From the NCBI RefSeq assembly GCF_000340215.1, contig NW_006921539.1, positions 1,374,507 through 1,438,506 of the forward strand: 64,000 nucleotides of DNA, written 5' to 3'. The DNA comes from Pseudocercospora fijiensis CIRAD86. Lineage: Eukaryota; Ascomycota; Dothideomycetes; Mycosphaerellales; Mycosphaerellaceae. Shown in pieces: positions 36,600 to 47,448 of the stretch (position 1 is the stretch's first letter; each line of letters opens with the position of its first letter). Under the pieces are notes generated by a model that was not told where the DNA came from, did not search any database, and worked only from the letters and a program-made list of their open reading frames with translations. The position numbers and the translations under genes were made by a program.

Positions 36600-38990
36600 C
36601 TTAGAAAGAGGTTGTAGTTTAACTGGAAGTGCTTCTTAACGTAGATTATAGCACTCGAAGCCTTAAGGGTAGTAGGCAGGTCTATATAGACGGTTAGCCT
36701 TCTAGCAAGGGCACTACTACGTACGGTACTAGCTCTTTACGTACTTATAGTAGTCTATAATAGTCGTTCTTAGCTAAGTAAGCGATATACTAGGCTCGAG
36801 AGTAAAGTTAGTTATTGTCGCTATATTTAGCTTCCGCTTCTTCGTAGTAATAGTATTTAAGTCGTCTAATTCTCGAGTAGTAAGTATACGCTTTGTTATA
36901 TAGACAGTCGCTCTACTAGTAAAAGGTTTATAGTTGCTAAAGATAACCTTCGGCTCGCGTAGACGAGGCTCTTACTTCTTTATAAAGTCGATAAGCTAGT
37001 AGTCGTAGAAGTGGCGTAGTAATAGTACTGCTCGCGAGCTACCTGTCTTAATTAGCTTTATAATCTCGTGTTTATACGTATAACCGAAGGTTTTAGTAAG
37101 GTAATCGTTGTAGCGGTACTACGGACAGCTATACGAGAAGGCGGAGTGCTTAATCTTATTGCTATTATCGTTAATCGTAGTCCTTAGAAGGGTAATAGCG
37201 TGTTTGTATAGCTTAGCTACTTTAAGAAGGCAATAGTCGCTAATAACTCGAGAGACACTAGTATAGAAGGCTCTAGTTAGTAACTTGTTATACCTCTTTA
37301 GGTTGTCTGCTATCGCGGTACGGCGGCGGTCGTAGCCTTCTTACTACTAATTAAGAAGCGACTCGAAGAGCGTAAAGATATCGTATCTGCTACTATAGTT
37401 AAGCTAGAGCTTAATACGTCTATAGCAAGACTCGACTCGAGAGGTTGTCTTACAACTAAAATAGAGGACTTAGTTAGTCTAGTAGTTAACAATCCGAGTT
37501 TTATAGAACTACTAGTTCTTATAAAGATAGGCCTTAAATATAGGATATACGTTATCTAGCTTAATAACGTTATTATTAAACTCTTCCTTAGTCTTACTAT
37601 ATATAGTATAAGTAAACAGCTTTATAAACTAAGTTATAGATAGACTATTAGTCTAATAACCGTTAGATTTGATTTGTATAAAGTCGCCTCGCTCCTTCCT
37701 TACTCGAGTAAGTATGTCTTAGTTTAGGTACTACTTATAGACGATATTCGAGGCCTCTAGAAATACCTCGTCGACCGCTAGTATTAAGGCTTCTTTATAA
37801 TTAGTCGCTATAACGAGAGGTATAGCATAGCCGCCTTATTTAAGGCCCTTCCGTATAGATAGTAATAACTCGACGAAGTTAGCTTTATTAGGCTTCGGAC
37901 GAATTAGACTAACACCGAGCTTAATCGTATCGTTTATCGGTCTAGCGGCAACTATGTCTAGTAACTCGAGGTTGTATAGATTAGTCGAATAAGTAGTGTC
38001 GAGAATTAGCTAATAAGACGTCGCTTTAAAGGCCTCGAGCGAGGTTAGATAAAGAGCTACTATTGCCTTAATTAAACCCTCCTTATCTATCTTAATATTA
38101 TAGAAAATAGAGTGCTAATCGAGTAGGTTAACTATCCGCTAAGCTTAGTTATTAGTACGCCGCTTGTAAAGAGTCCTATTCTAGGAGATATTATATATAT
38201 CGTAAGGTTTAAGTATTACTCTATGCCCTCGAAAATAGGCTATTATCTTCGACGTTAGTATACGAGCCTATTATAAGCGCTCTAATTACTCGAGGAAGTC
38301 GGCTATTCTTAAGCGCTGCTAGATAGTAGTAAGTACGATAACGTCGTCCTTCTTATAGTTATACTATATAGTATTCTTCCTTACTAGAATAGCGAATTTG
38401 CTACTTACTATCCGGCTTAAGAGGGCGGATAGTAATAGCGTAGAAATAGAACTTATAGTCTATCTTCTTCGTCTTCTTCCGCGCCTTATTCGTAGTATTT
38501 TAGGTATACTTATCTAGTTAACTATAGTAGCTATATATATATAAATAGCGGTATTTAATACTATTCTTATTCTTCTTTAGCTTCTACTCCTTAAACTCGT
38601 ACCCCTCTAATATACTAAATTCCTAGATATAGCGCTCGAGAGCTCGTTTAGATAGAAACGTCGACTCTCGCGGCATTAGACCTCGCGGTAGCGAGGGCGC
38701 TTCTTCTAGTAGTTTCGTAGTAAACGTATACTTCTAAGAGCGCGGCGATACTAATCGATATTTAGGTAGAGATATACGCTCTTAAGGCAGGTTAAGTAAG
38801 CGACTGCGGCCTCGAATATACGTTTCCGAGACTAATTCGACTTCTTCCTATAACTTAATATCTACTACTACCTCTTCTACCTCCGCCGCGCTACTAATAT
38901 CGTCTTTAGTAAGGAAATCGTCGATATAGGCCTTATACGATAGAGATTAAGCTATTATATTAAGAAAGATAATAAACTTCTAATAGAAAT
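36600..38990 (-). pseudogene. MULE transposase, RIP-inactivated
   Basis: Minus-strand translation near 38130-37680 gives HSIFYNIKIDKEGLIKAIVA and the catalytic-core pattern LILDTTYSTNLYNLELLDIV. This is followed further on by NYKEALILAVDEVFLEASNI and Y*YLN, typical of MULE DDE transposases where family members have DREEAL and WHLN. Several TAG/TAA stops replace Trp or Gln. The C-terminal part may continue into 9642-9140 across the nested insertion. The enzyme would cut at the terminal repeats of the element; this copy is dead. Confidence 0.78.
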
Positions 38991-39149
38991 CTAATAGAAA
39001 TACGTATTCCGATAGAAACGATAGAAATAATAGAAATATAATATTTAGTACGCGTACCTAGGCGCGACTATTAATAATACTAACTAAGAATAGCTATATC
39101 TAAAAACAGGTAGAAACAGCACGTAATCGACGACAAGGCGATTCCATAT

Positions 39150-39212
39150 TAGTGCTAGGTCTTAATCTACTAGGGCTCGGGCAGCTAGCTGGGGCTCGGG
39201 GAAGTAACCAAG
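39150..39212 (-). repeat. right terminal inverted repeat of the MULE
   Basis: Less mutated than the left copy: CAGCTAGCTGGGGCTC is intact here. The transition from RIP DNA to normal DNA occurs within or just after this repeat. Confidence 0.75.
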
Positions 39213-39221
39213 TGGCTTACG
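39213..39221. repeat. right 9-base target duplication of the MULE
   Basis: TGGCTTACG, unmutated counterpart of 9088-9096. Confidence 0.75.
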
Positions 39222-39605
39222 AGCTGTTGGCCGTCTACCACAACTCCTCGCCATAACAAAACGCAATCCCCGCAATTTGACCCCACAATTGACCTTTACA
39301 GCATTGTTTCCATGAGGGCAGGCAGCGCACAGCTTGTCCCACACGGCTGTATGGCGAATGAGGACGACGAACAATGCCTGATGAGCATCAGGATCAGCGA
39401 TGAATGAATGGACGGGGGATGCGTATACGTCTCCCCTCCATCCAAAGGATTGCTTTATTGTTTTTTCCTTTATTGGACACACGTTCAAGCTCCATCACCT
39501 CGGTGGTACAGATATATATTGCTGCTTGATCCTGCTGATTTCCCCATGCCTAGAACACGGAACAAGCGACAAAAGACTACCACTGACAGTAATACTAACA
39601 ACAAT

Positions 39606-41087
39606 ATGGCACACGCGTGGGCGAACCTCCCTCAGGCTCTTTCAGCCGCTCTGCCCAAGGCCAACAAGGCTGCGGGCTCAGATGGCCAGATCAGAGCTTT
39701 CACCAACTCCAATGCCATCACTGAGCCGGCACGTTTCGGTATCAAGGCCGCTGGTGGCAACGATGCCATTGTGGTCACCGTCGCCAAAGGCAAGGTCGAA
39801 ATCGGCAGCGGCACCACGCAAGGTTGCGAATTCGTCATCTCCGCTCTACCAGAACAATGGCAAGAGTTCATGAAGCAGACACCGGTGATGCCATATCAGA
39901 GCTTCTGGGGTAAGAATGCATCACTCATTGAAGTCATGAGCAGTACCGCTCATGTTCCTTATAACCATCAGCCATCAAGCGAGTCATTGCGAGGATGCCC
40001 GCTAACGAGATCCAAGGCATGTTCGGCATGAACATCAAGCAGGAAGGTATCGCAATCGAAGGAGATGAGATTTCCTTCTCACGCTGGACCCACATCTGGC
40101 GTCGAGTCTTGGAACTCATCCACGATGCGCATTCCGGCGAAACTCCAGCCGATACCGAGCCTGAGACTGATGTGGACCATATTGTTGGACGATATGTCTA
40201 TGTCAATGTCCCAAGCTATGGCAAATGCAAGATCTTCTACGACTCTGCTGGTGACGGCGACCAAGACATTGTCTTCCTCCACACTGCCGGAAGCGATAGT
40301 CGACAGTATCATGGTGTCCTGAACGATGAGCGGATGAGGAAGAAGTGCCGCATGTTTGCTTTTGATCTGCCAGCCCATGGCCGATCGTTCCCATACGAGA
40401 ACTACCTCCCAGGATTGCACACCAACACTGAGGATATCTATGTCGGATGCATCGCCGCTGTCATCAAGAAGCTGAACCTCAACAGGCCAATCGTCTGCGG
40501 TGCGTCGATGGCTGGCCAGATCTCTCTGGCATGCGCGGTGCGATACAAGGAAGTTGGATGCTGTGGTACCATTCCTCTCCAGGGCGCTGACTACCTCAAC
40601 ATGGATCGCCAGTGGAATGACCAGAGTCCGTTCGTCAACCAGGCGCTCTACAACCCCGAGTGGATCTACGGCATGATGTCGCCCACCGCACCCTTCAAGA
40701 ATCGCCAGCTCATCTGGCACCTGTACTCTGCCCAAGCCTATGGAATCTTCCACGGAGACTTGGACTTCTACTTCGGAGGTAAGATGGAACGGAATTCTCA
40801 AATTTTCTCCCCCCGAAAGATCGACTAACATCTTTCTTTTGACAGGTTGGGATGGACGTGATCGCATGAAGACCATCGATACCAAGGCATGTCCGGTATA
40901 CATGCTTACCGGTGAATACGATTGGTCTAATACACCCGCAATGAGCCAAGCCACTTGCGATAAGATCCCCGGCGGCAAGCATCAGGCCATGAAGGGTCTG
41001 GGACACTTCCCAGCGACTGAGAATCCCAAGGTCTTTGTCGGATACGTTCTTGAGGCCATTGACCACATCCAGAAGACTCGAGCCTAG
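39606..41087 (+). CDS. alpha/beta-hydrolase with N-terminal SCP2-like region
   Basis: Three exons (39606-39909, 39972-40778, 40846-41087), 450 residues; introns GTAAGA..CAG and GTAAGA..CAG. Residues 1 to about 100 (AITEPARFGIKAAGGNDAIV, FVISALPEQW) resemble a sterol-carrier-like or substrate-binding domain. The hydrolase core follows: oxyanion-loop LHTAGSDS near 205, DLPAHGRS near 233, nucleophile Ser280 in CGASMAG, acid in TGEYDWSNT and His in GLGHFPATENP. The triad is complete. An in-frame ATG at 39546 would add 20 charged residues (MPRTRNKRQK); the 39606 start keeps the domain edge cleaner but the choice is open. Substrate unknown. Next to the right border of the transposon block, yet free of RIP stops. 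Confidence 0.88.
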
Positions 41088-41280
41088 GCGCCAAGTTTGG
41101 CCCTGCGGCATCTTATGCGTGGCAGATTGTCTGTGTATACCTTAGTCCATGTATAGCTTATGTATGATGGCATGGAAAATTCAATTATGGTTCTTTATCA
41201 TGAAGCATTTCCTTTTCATCCACGGGTATCTTTCCATTGCGATGACTCTTTTGAAATCTTACAAACGCGTTCCTGATGTG
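41088..41280. other. convergent 3' ends
   Basis: Short spacer between the hydrolase and the membrane-protein gene transcribed toward it. It presumably holds both polyadenylation regions. Confidence 0.5.
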
Positions 41281-42864
41281 TCACGATCCCATTCCAGGCG
41301 CGGTGTTTCGTCGAATGGTGGTGCTGCCACGGCGTATTGCAGGAGAGACGCTTACATCACTCGCATGCCTTGACCATGGTCTATGCGGTCGTTCTCTGTC
41401 CCACTGCCTCAATGCAGGCTCGGGCGGGCTCGGCGGTGGCACGCTGTTCCTCGTTTCTGCGAGTGGCCAAGGCTCCGTTAGTCCTCTCTCGACATCAGCC
41501 TCATCCCGATTACCCCGATTATCAACGATTGGCGTTGATTGATAAATGCCATCTTGGCTCGAATCCGAGTCATCGGAATCTACATATGTGCTGCGGCTGG
41601 GATATCGTATTGTCTCTGGAATCGTGTCGCTGTCGTATTCTTCATGCGTCTCAGTGGGCGATGTCAAGGCTGGTAGTGGCTCTGTGACTTTGATCTTGCT
41701 TCCGAGTCCCGAGAAGTGGATCATTTCGATAGCTTCAGGTCTCCATAGTGATGTCCGCCAAGATGCCATCCGCAAAGACAGTGTCTTACTGGTGGCACGA
41801 CTTGAAGAAGTCCTGCCGCGTGATCCAGACTGTGCTGATTCCGGCCCCGAGGACGAAGACGACATGCTCAAGTTCCGTGACCAGAATTTTCGCTGGAATA
41901 GTGGTTTCAGGATTGGTGCGTTTACTGCTGCGATAGCTGCAATAGTCTCCCTTACGCCCCAGCTATTGATCGCAAGTGCAGACGGATTGACGTCCAGTGT
42001 CTTGCATATCCGGACGATTGCTGCTGTAATCACAAAGATGCCTGATGATAACAGAATTCCAACTGTGAGCTTCTTCCGAATGGATATTCTGAGCCTACAC
42101 AGCATGGGAATGGCGATACAAAGCAGTGCCGCATCGGTCAAGACGTTCAGAATCGTACAGACGTAGAAGTTCTGGTTCCTGATCAGCGTAGGTTACTAAG
42201 TGTCTTCTTCATTGAACCTCTTACTTGAGCTCTGAACATACACCTGGAGGGAGGTAATGGACGGACTTGCCAATTGCGATGTATGGGATAGCAAGAGAGA
42301 GTTATCGTCAAGAAGACGGCGATATAGGTGACTGCGCATGCGACACCAAGAATCTTGACGAAGATTTGCTCCGACAGCCCGAATGTGATTCGGTTGAAAA
42401 AGAAAAGCATACAAGCTTTTAAACTCCAGCTGAGCATTATCAGAGTGGGAAGACCTGCAAATCCCTCTAATGCGACTCACATCAGGGTAGCGTATGTATA
42501 CCATGCAAACAACTCCATCTTGGAACCGTAGACGACTCTGTCGACCTGATCCTCGGTAAGTCTACTGATCTGCTCAGGCGTGTAGTCAACGTTAGAGCCC
42601 TCGAGGTAAGTGATGGTAACCTGCAAGACCTATCAGAGCTCGAGACCAGCGAGAGCAGAAGTGTCAGACACTCACTGTTATTGCATCGGCCGTGTAGCAG
42701 GCCAGTACGACAATAGACATGTAGTCGTCTCCAGCGAACTTTCTCCATCCCGCCGTGCGCAGCCTGACGGCGAATCGTGCCAGAATGATGCCGACTCCGA
42801 CTCCAAAAAGCGCCCAGACTTCTCGCAGGAATGCAGGCTTATGATAGACTTGCGTGCTGCCCAT
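41281..42864 (-). CDS. fungal rhodopsin-domain integral membrane protein (SAT4/PTH11-like)
   Basis: Exons on the minus strand 42864-42676, 42620-42481, 42429-42244 and 42178-41281, 470 residues. Seven hydrophobic helices are recognisable, for example VWALFGVGVGIILARFAVRL, MSIVVLACYTADAITV, ILGVACAVTYIAVFLTITL and VGILLSSGIFVITAAIVRI. Signature pieces are GWRKFAGDDYMS after helix 1, YATLIWSLKACMLFFFNRIT, and WGVRETIAAIAAVNAPILKP before the tail. The C-terminal 170 or so residues are a hydrophilic Ser/Arg-rich cytoplasmic tail. The start at 42864 (MGSTQVYHKPAF) places a short extracellular N terminus before helix 1. This is a very large fungal family; some members are proposed receptors, and ligand and role are unknown. 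All introns are GT-AG; exon 3 joins with donor GTGTAT. Confidence 0.85.
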
Positions 42865-44662
42865 TCCATGCAGATAGCAGCGATTGAGAGAGCCTCAACA
42901 ATGCAAGGTGATGTAGAGACAAGAAAACCAACCGATTTTCAGCAGCCTGCCAATACTACAGTAACACATTTCTGGGTGCGGGCCTGAGGGGAAGGTAGTG
43001 GGTCATTGTTAGCCTCAAGTCCATCGCCATTGGCATTTGGACTGAGGGTGGTAATACTCCGGTACAGCAAGACACAACGCGTGGAGCTGGGGTGGTACCT
43101 TGTAGATATCCCAGTAGGCTGTGCGGAGGATCTTCGCTGGTTGTCGATGATTGTTGATCGGTGCATGTCAACAAGGGCACCGGGCAGCAACTGATGACGA
43201 ACTGACGGTGCCCGGTGAGTCGGTGCTGAATGTGTATGTAGGTGTAGAACTCGTGATAAGGTTCCATCTCGGTGGCAAAGGCCGACGGATTCAGTCCCGG
43301 GGTTCCCGCTGAAGCCATAGAACATCCTTGGTTGATGGTATATGATAGGTTTCACAGCTCTTTCAAGCAGGAGCGACGAAAAATGAACGGAACGTCTTGC
43401 GTGCTCTTTGATATCTTTTGTCAGCGCCTTGTGAGGGACCAAGTATGTATACACGCGCGGGCGTTGCTTGAACCATCTCCTTCCCTACCGATTGACAATG
43501 GGAAATATCTTACAGTGATGGAGTGATTATTGACTTGGTGGCGAGAGGGAAGGAGAACTGCGAGTCCGAACTATATACTATATTCAGGTCTCGGCCCGCC
43601 CAACCTTTTTCTTGGCGCTTTCGGCACATCGACAGCAGTGTCAACGTCTCCTGATCGTTTCAACGTATGGTGGACGGACTTGCGCGAATATTATTATTAT
43701 CGTACAGGCTACAGCAGATCTGCCTTCGACGAGTAGACAGCAAGGAAGAACTATTGAGCAACGTAAGACAGCCTGCATGCTCGCTCGCTGGGACAGAATC
43801 TTCAGCTGTGCTTCATTGACCAAGACATCTGGCAGAAAAGATGATACATCAGACCATTGTATCTGCCTGGCTGCCATGAGTGCGCACACTACTGCGGCAT
43901 CTCACGAGTCACATGACAGCCAATCCCCGGAGACGGACCTAGATACTCCGAGTGTTGCTGCCCAAGATGCATCAGCTCAGTCACATGACTGTTACATGAC
44001 TTCTTGGCATATGAAGAATTTTCACCCTGTTTTTAGTCTATAGAATGGACAGAATATAGGCAATCAACGAAGCCAATTCAACCGCTAGACAATGCAGTGT
44101 CACGTAAGCAATCAACTGCGCTGTGCGTGATATGATGCAGGTCCTCTCGACCCCTCCGACCCCAATGGCTAGCGATCAAATAAGAGGAACGACGACACCT
44201 CTTCTGCATTGACCTTCGACATCGACATCCCAGCGTGGACATTGCGGGGCATCTCATTCTTGTCGTTCAGAAGGAGCTGGCATGAGTGAGCCTGCCATTA
44301 TGCCGATTCTCGAAATGCTTGGTGCAATGGCCTGATATCCAGTTTACCAATCGACGACACGCTCCAGTCCAAGGCATAGAGGGAAGGAATCCGAATTCCC
44401 GCCGTGTCTTGAGCACATGGCTACGCATATAGCTGGGCTGAATCTGGAGGCGCGGCCAAAAGATCACAGCTGTAGTACGGAGACCAAAGCCTCAATTTCC
44501 GATGCACCGAACTGCTGGAACAAAGTGAGGAGTCGTGCGGTACCGCATTCGCATCGCGTGATACACAGAGCAGCTATCTCCACAGCTAAGGTGGCTCATT
44601 CTTCTCCCCCCATTGCTTGTCAAACTGTCCTTCTTCATCAAACCACAAAATCATCATCGAAA
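42865..44662. other. intergenic, about 1.8 kb, divergent promoter region
   Basis: Lies between the divergently transcribed membrane protein and alcohol dehydrogenase. Open frames up to 171 codons occur on the minus strand (42939-43454) and 143 on the plus strand (43612-44043), but they lack known motifs. The minus-strand frame MASAGTPGLNPS... could be an upstream exon of the membrane-protein gene, though it adds nothing typical of the family. CCAAT-like and CACATGAC-type elements occur, but I cannot assign sites. Confidence 0.45.
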
Positions 44663-45837
44663 ATGAAAGCTCTCACTTATGACGGAGTCGGAAAATGGAA
44701 AGTCGTGGAAAAGGACATCCCAAAAGTAAAGGATGGACATGAAGCACTTGTCAAGCTCGTCCGAACCACCATTTGCGGTTCGGATCTTCACATCTTGAAA
44801 GGCGATGTGCCGACTGTCGAGCCAGGACGCACGCTAGGCCACGAGGGAATCGGAATCATCGAAGAGACCGGAAACGAAGTCAAGAATTTCAAGAAAGGTG
44901 ATCGCGTAATCATCCGATGCATTACATGTTGCGGCACATGCACCTTCTGCAAGAGAAGCATGGCAGACTCGTGCCGAAAAGGAGGCTGGATTCTCGGGTC
45001 AGTTAGAGATGATCGATAGCCCGAGTTTGCTACGTACATACCTATCCCACTGACATTGATCCCAGCCATACTCACGATGGCACGCAAGCCGAATACGTCA
45101 ACATCCGCTACGCAGACACATCTCTCTACCTAGTCCCCGAAGGAGTCGACGAGCGAAGTCTGCTAGTCTTCAGCGACATCCTCCCAACAGGTCTCGAAGT
45201 CGGCGTTCTGCGTGGGAAAGTGACACCGGGCTGTAGCGTCGCCATTGTCGGTGCCGGCCCCGTAGGACTAGCAGCAGGCCTAACAGCCCAACTCTACGCC
45301 CCCTCCAAACTCGTCTTCTTCGACATGGACGACTACCGCCTCGAAGTCGCCAAGAAAATGGGCGCCACTCACACCTATAACGTCAAAGGAAACTCCAACG
45401 TCCGTGCCCTCGCGGCCGAACACATGGGTGAAGGGGATGGCTTCGACGTCGTGTGCGAGGCGGTGGGAATCCCCGCGACTTTCAATATGTGTGAGGAACT
45501 TGTGGGGTTGGGAGGACATATTGCGAACATTGGCGTTCATGGAACGAAAGTGGATTTGCATATTGATAGGTTGTGGTCGAGGAGTACGACGATTAGTATG
45601 GCGCTTGTGAGTGCGCATACGATTCCGACGTTGTTGAATTTGTATGCGAATGGGAAGTTGGGCAATGCTGGGGATATGGTTACGCATGGTGAGTTTTCAT
45701 TTTCGTTTCATCGATTGATTGCATTACATTGCTGATGTGGAATGGCAGATTTCAAGTGGAGCCAGATTGAAGAAGCGTATGATGTTTTCAGTCGAGCTGC
45801 GGAGACACGATCTCTCAAAGTCAATATTGAGTTCTAG
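44663..45837 (+). CDS. zinc-dependent alcohol dehydrogenase, medium-chain family
   Basis: Three exons (44663-44997, 45066-45688, 45749-45837), 348 residues, standard length. Catalytic zinc ligands: Cys in TTICGSDLH and GHE in LGHEGIG. The structural-zinc cluster is CITCCGTCTFCKRSMADSC. The Rossmann motif is GAGPVGLAAG, and the Asp of FDMDDYRLEVAKK suggests NAD+ over NADP+. C-terminal WSQIEEAYDVFSRAAE is typical of the zinc alcohol/threonine/formaldehyde dehydrogenase-like group. Upstream in-frame codons to 44417 exist, but MKALTYDGVGKWKV is the canonical start and has the context AAA ATG A. Probably cytosolic; substrate (short-chain alcohol or similar) not determinable. Ends 57 bases from the convergent acyltransferase gene. 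Confidence 0.92.
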
Positions 45838-45894
45838 TTGTATTCATTGGTCGTCGTTGTACATAATGCTGTTGTTCTGTACAAAGCAGATCCG

Positions 45895-47448
45895 CTATTC
45901 GAGAATCGTCCGTCTCCGTTGTTGAGGCGTCGATGCCGATGCCGTTTGTTCCACGTACTTTGCAAATCTTACCAGTGGCATGTCGATATACTTCCAAAAG
46001 AGATGTCCTCCGCCAATGGATATTGTTAGCATGCATATCCATCCGAGCATCAGTCCGCCACAGTATCCTGATTTCGACCCGAAGCCTGTAAGTTCCCAGA
46101 TTTTTGGCTGCAGAGCAAAGCCGATGGAATGTAGCAATGGTCCGTGAACCAGATACAGGCCGTAAGAGATCTTCCCGAGGTATTGAGGTATTGAAGAGCC
46201 GAGGAATGCTTTGATGGGTGAAAGCCGGGGTACACACCAGAGGACGACTATGGCTGCTGCAGAGTGCCAGAATTTGAAAGTGTCGTTATAAAGCAACTTG
46301 ATGAGGTTGTGAAGGAAAATGAAGCCAGGAGTCTTCTTGCCCTGTTCGTCCGGGAAAGAGAGCACGTAGAATGCTACCACGAGTGGAAAATATCTCCAAG
46401 CCATCAATGCGTATCTCCTGGCCTTTGGAGGTGGCTCCGGGATCGAGGCGGGATGGTCTTCGGTGGGCAACAGCGATTCCTTCTCTTCTAGTAGTGTTGT
46501 GTTCTTAATCGTATGACATAGATGAAGATCGGCAACCAAAGCCCCTCCAGTAAATGTCGCGACATCCCATCGTCTCGCAGCGAACATGTAAAGGGTGACG
46601 AAGGTGATGAACCCCAGTCGCCATCGCTGCCTGAGGCGCATAGAAGCGAGTAGTAGCATGAAGAGGACCATCGAACTCCGAAATTCCACGGGAATGGTCC
46701 ACGTATGAGGGTCGTAAGGATTGTAGAAAATCGTCGTCTTGAAAGGAGTTTGCCAGCCCCACCACATTTTCCCAAAATTCCACACCTGAGCCCCGAAAGT
46801 TTTGAAGATGGGTGGATGTTGCTCCCACACTCCCTTCATCAATTTCGTATTGTTCAATTTTCGTCCTTTCTCAAACGCTCCAAAGTACGCCGCGCACATG
46901 ACCATCAGCATGCTGATCGATGCGGGCAGATATAATCTCATCCAACGTCGCAGAGCCAGAGAGGCTAATCGCGCGACTCCGTGATCAAGTCGGTCGGTTC
47001 GTGTCGCTGCCAGAAAGCCATGGCTCAGGACGTATCCGGATATTGCAAAGAAGAGGGTTACCATGGCCCGGCCACGGACAATGAGACATAAGATCGGTAG
47101 TTGGTGCAAATATCTTGAGGCTCCATGTTCGAGTTCAACGGCATACCCGTGGATTGTCGTCTGAGTATATGGATAAAGGAAATGGAAGTTGAAAACGATC
47201 AAGCAGGCCAAGCCTCGAAGTCCGTCAAACGAGGCAGTTCGAGAGGTTTTGGTTGGAGATGCAGCTTGGTTCGATGTGGTAGGTTGAGATGTGGAGAAGA
47301 GTCTGGAGAGGATTTCGGCCGGCCGAGTGCGTGTGTAAGTCTTGTGCACGACATCTCGAAGGGTTTTCCCTAGAAGTAGAACGTTTTCCTCGGATTGCAT
47401 CGTCCTTTCGCCAAGACGGTCGGTTAGCATAACGCGTACAGTAGCCAT
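45895..47448 (-). CDS. acyltransferase-3 family membrane protein
   Basis: Single open frame of 517 residues, no intron. Domain start FDGLRGLACLIVFNFHFLYP near residue 75 is the family hallmark. Then come ISGYVLSHGFLAA, MRLYLPASISMLMVMCAAYF, WTIPVEFRSSMVLFMLLLA, a hydrophilic loop with EEKESLLPTEDHP, YFPLVVAFYVLSF and ISYGLYLVHGPLLH. These give about ten membrane helices, typical of enzymes that O-acylate sugars, lipids or secondary metabolites at membranes. The first 70 residues are Ser/Thr-rich and cytosolic. Acceptor unknown. Confident family call, no substrate evidence. Confidence 0.9.
   Translation of the reverse strand: MATVRVMLTDRLGERTMQSEENVLLLGKTLRDVVHKTYTRTRPAEILSRLFSTSQPTTSNQAASPTKTSRTASFDGLRGLACLIVFNFHFLYPYTQTTIHGYAVELEHGASRYLHQLPILCLIVRGRAMVTLFFAISGYVLSHGFLAATRTDRLDHGVARLASLALRRWMRLYLPASISMLMVMCAAYFGAFEKGRKLNNTKLMKGVWEQHPPIFKTFGAQVWNFGKMWWGWQTPFKTTIFYNPYDPHTWTIPVEFRSSMVLFMLLLASMRLRQRWRLGFITFVTLYMFAARRWDVATFTGGALVADLHLCHTIKNTTLLEEKESLLPTEDHPASIPEPPPKARRYALMAWRYFPLVVAFYVLSFPDEQGKKTPGFIFLHNLIKLLYNDTFKFWHSAAAIVVLWCVPRLSPIKAFLGSSIPQYLGKISYGLYLVHGPLLHSIGFALQPKIWELTGFGSKSGYCGGLMLGWICMLTISIGGGHLFWKYIDMPLVRFAKYVEQTASASTPQQRRRTILE

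Larger units (their letters stand above)
9097..39212 (-). mobile_element. Mutator-like element (MULE), split by later insertions
   Basis: Own sequence is 9097-9642 plus 36594-39212, about 3.2 kb; everything between is nested insertion. Inverted terminal repeats start CTTAGTTACTTCCCCGAGCC on the left and CTTGGTTACTTCCCCGAGCC (minus strand) on the right. They stay similar for about 60 bases, including GCTAGCTGCCCGAGCCC. Flanking 9-base target duplications support one transposition event. The right part encodes a degraded MULE transposase on the minus strand. The right terminal repeat still has CA and TG, while the left copy is RIP-converted. Confidence 0.85.

Noticed and set aside
9097..39212. 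Starship-type giant cargo element
   Set aside because: No tyrosine-recombinase (DUF3435) captain at either edge and no cargo genes; size is explained by nested LTR elements inside a MULE.
42939..43454. 171-codon minus-strand frame upstream of the membrane protein
   Set aside because: No family motif, and the rhodopsin-like protein already has a suitable start at 42864; left as part of the intergenic region.
39606..47448. Secondary-metabolite gene cluster (hydrolase, membrane protein, alcohol dehydrogenase, acyltransferase)
   Set aside because: No polyketide synthase, peptide synthetase, terpene cyclase or pathway regulator is present; orientation alternates.
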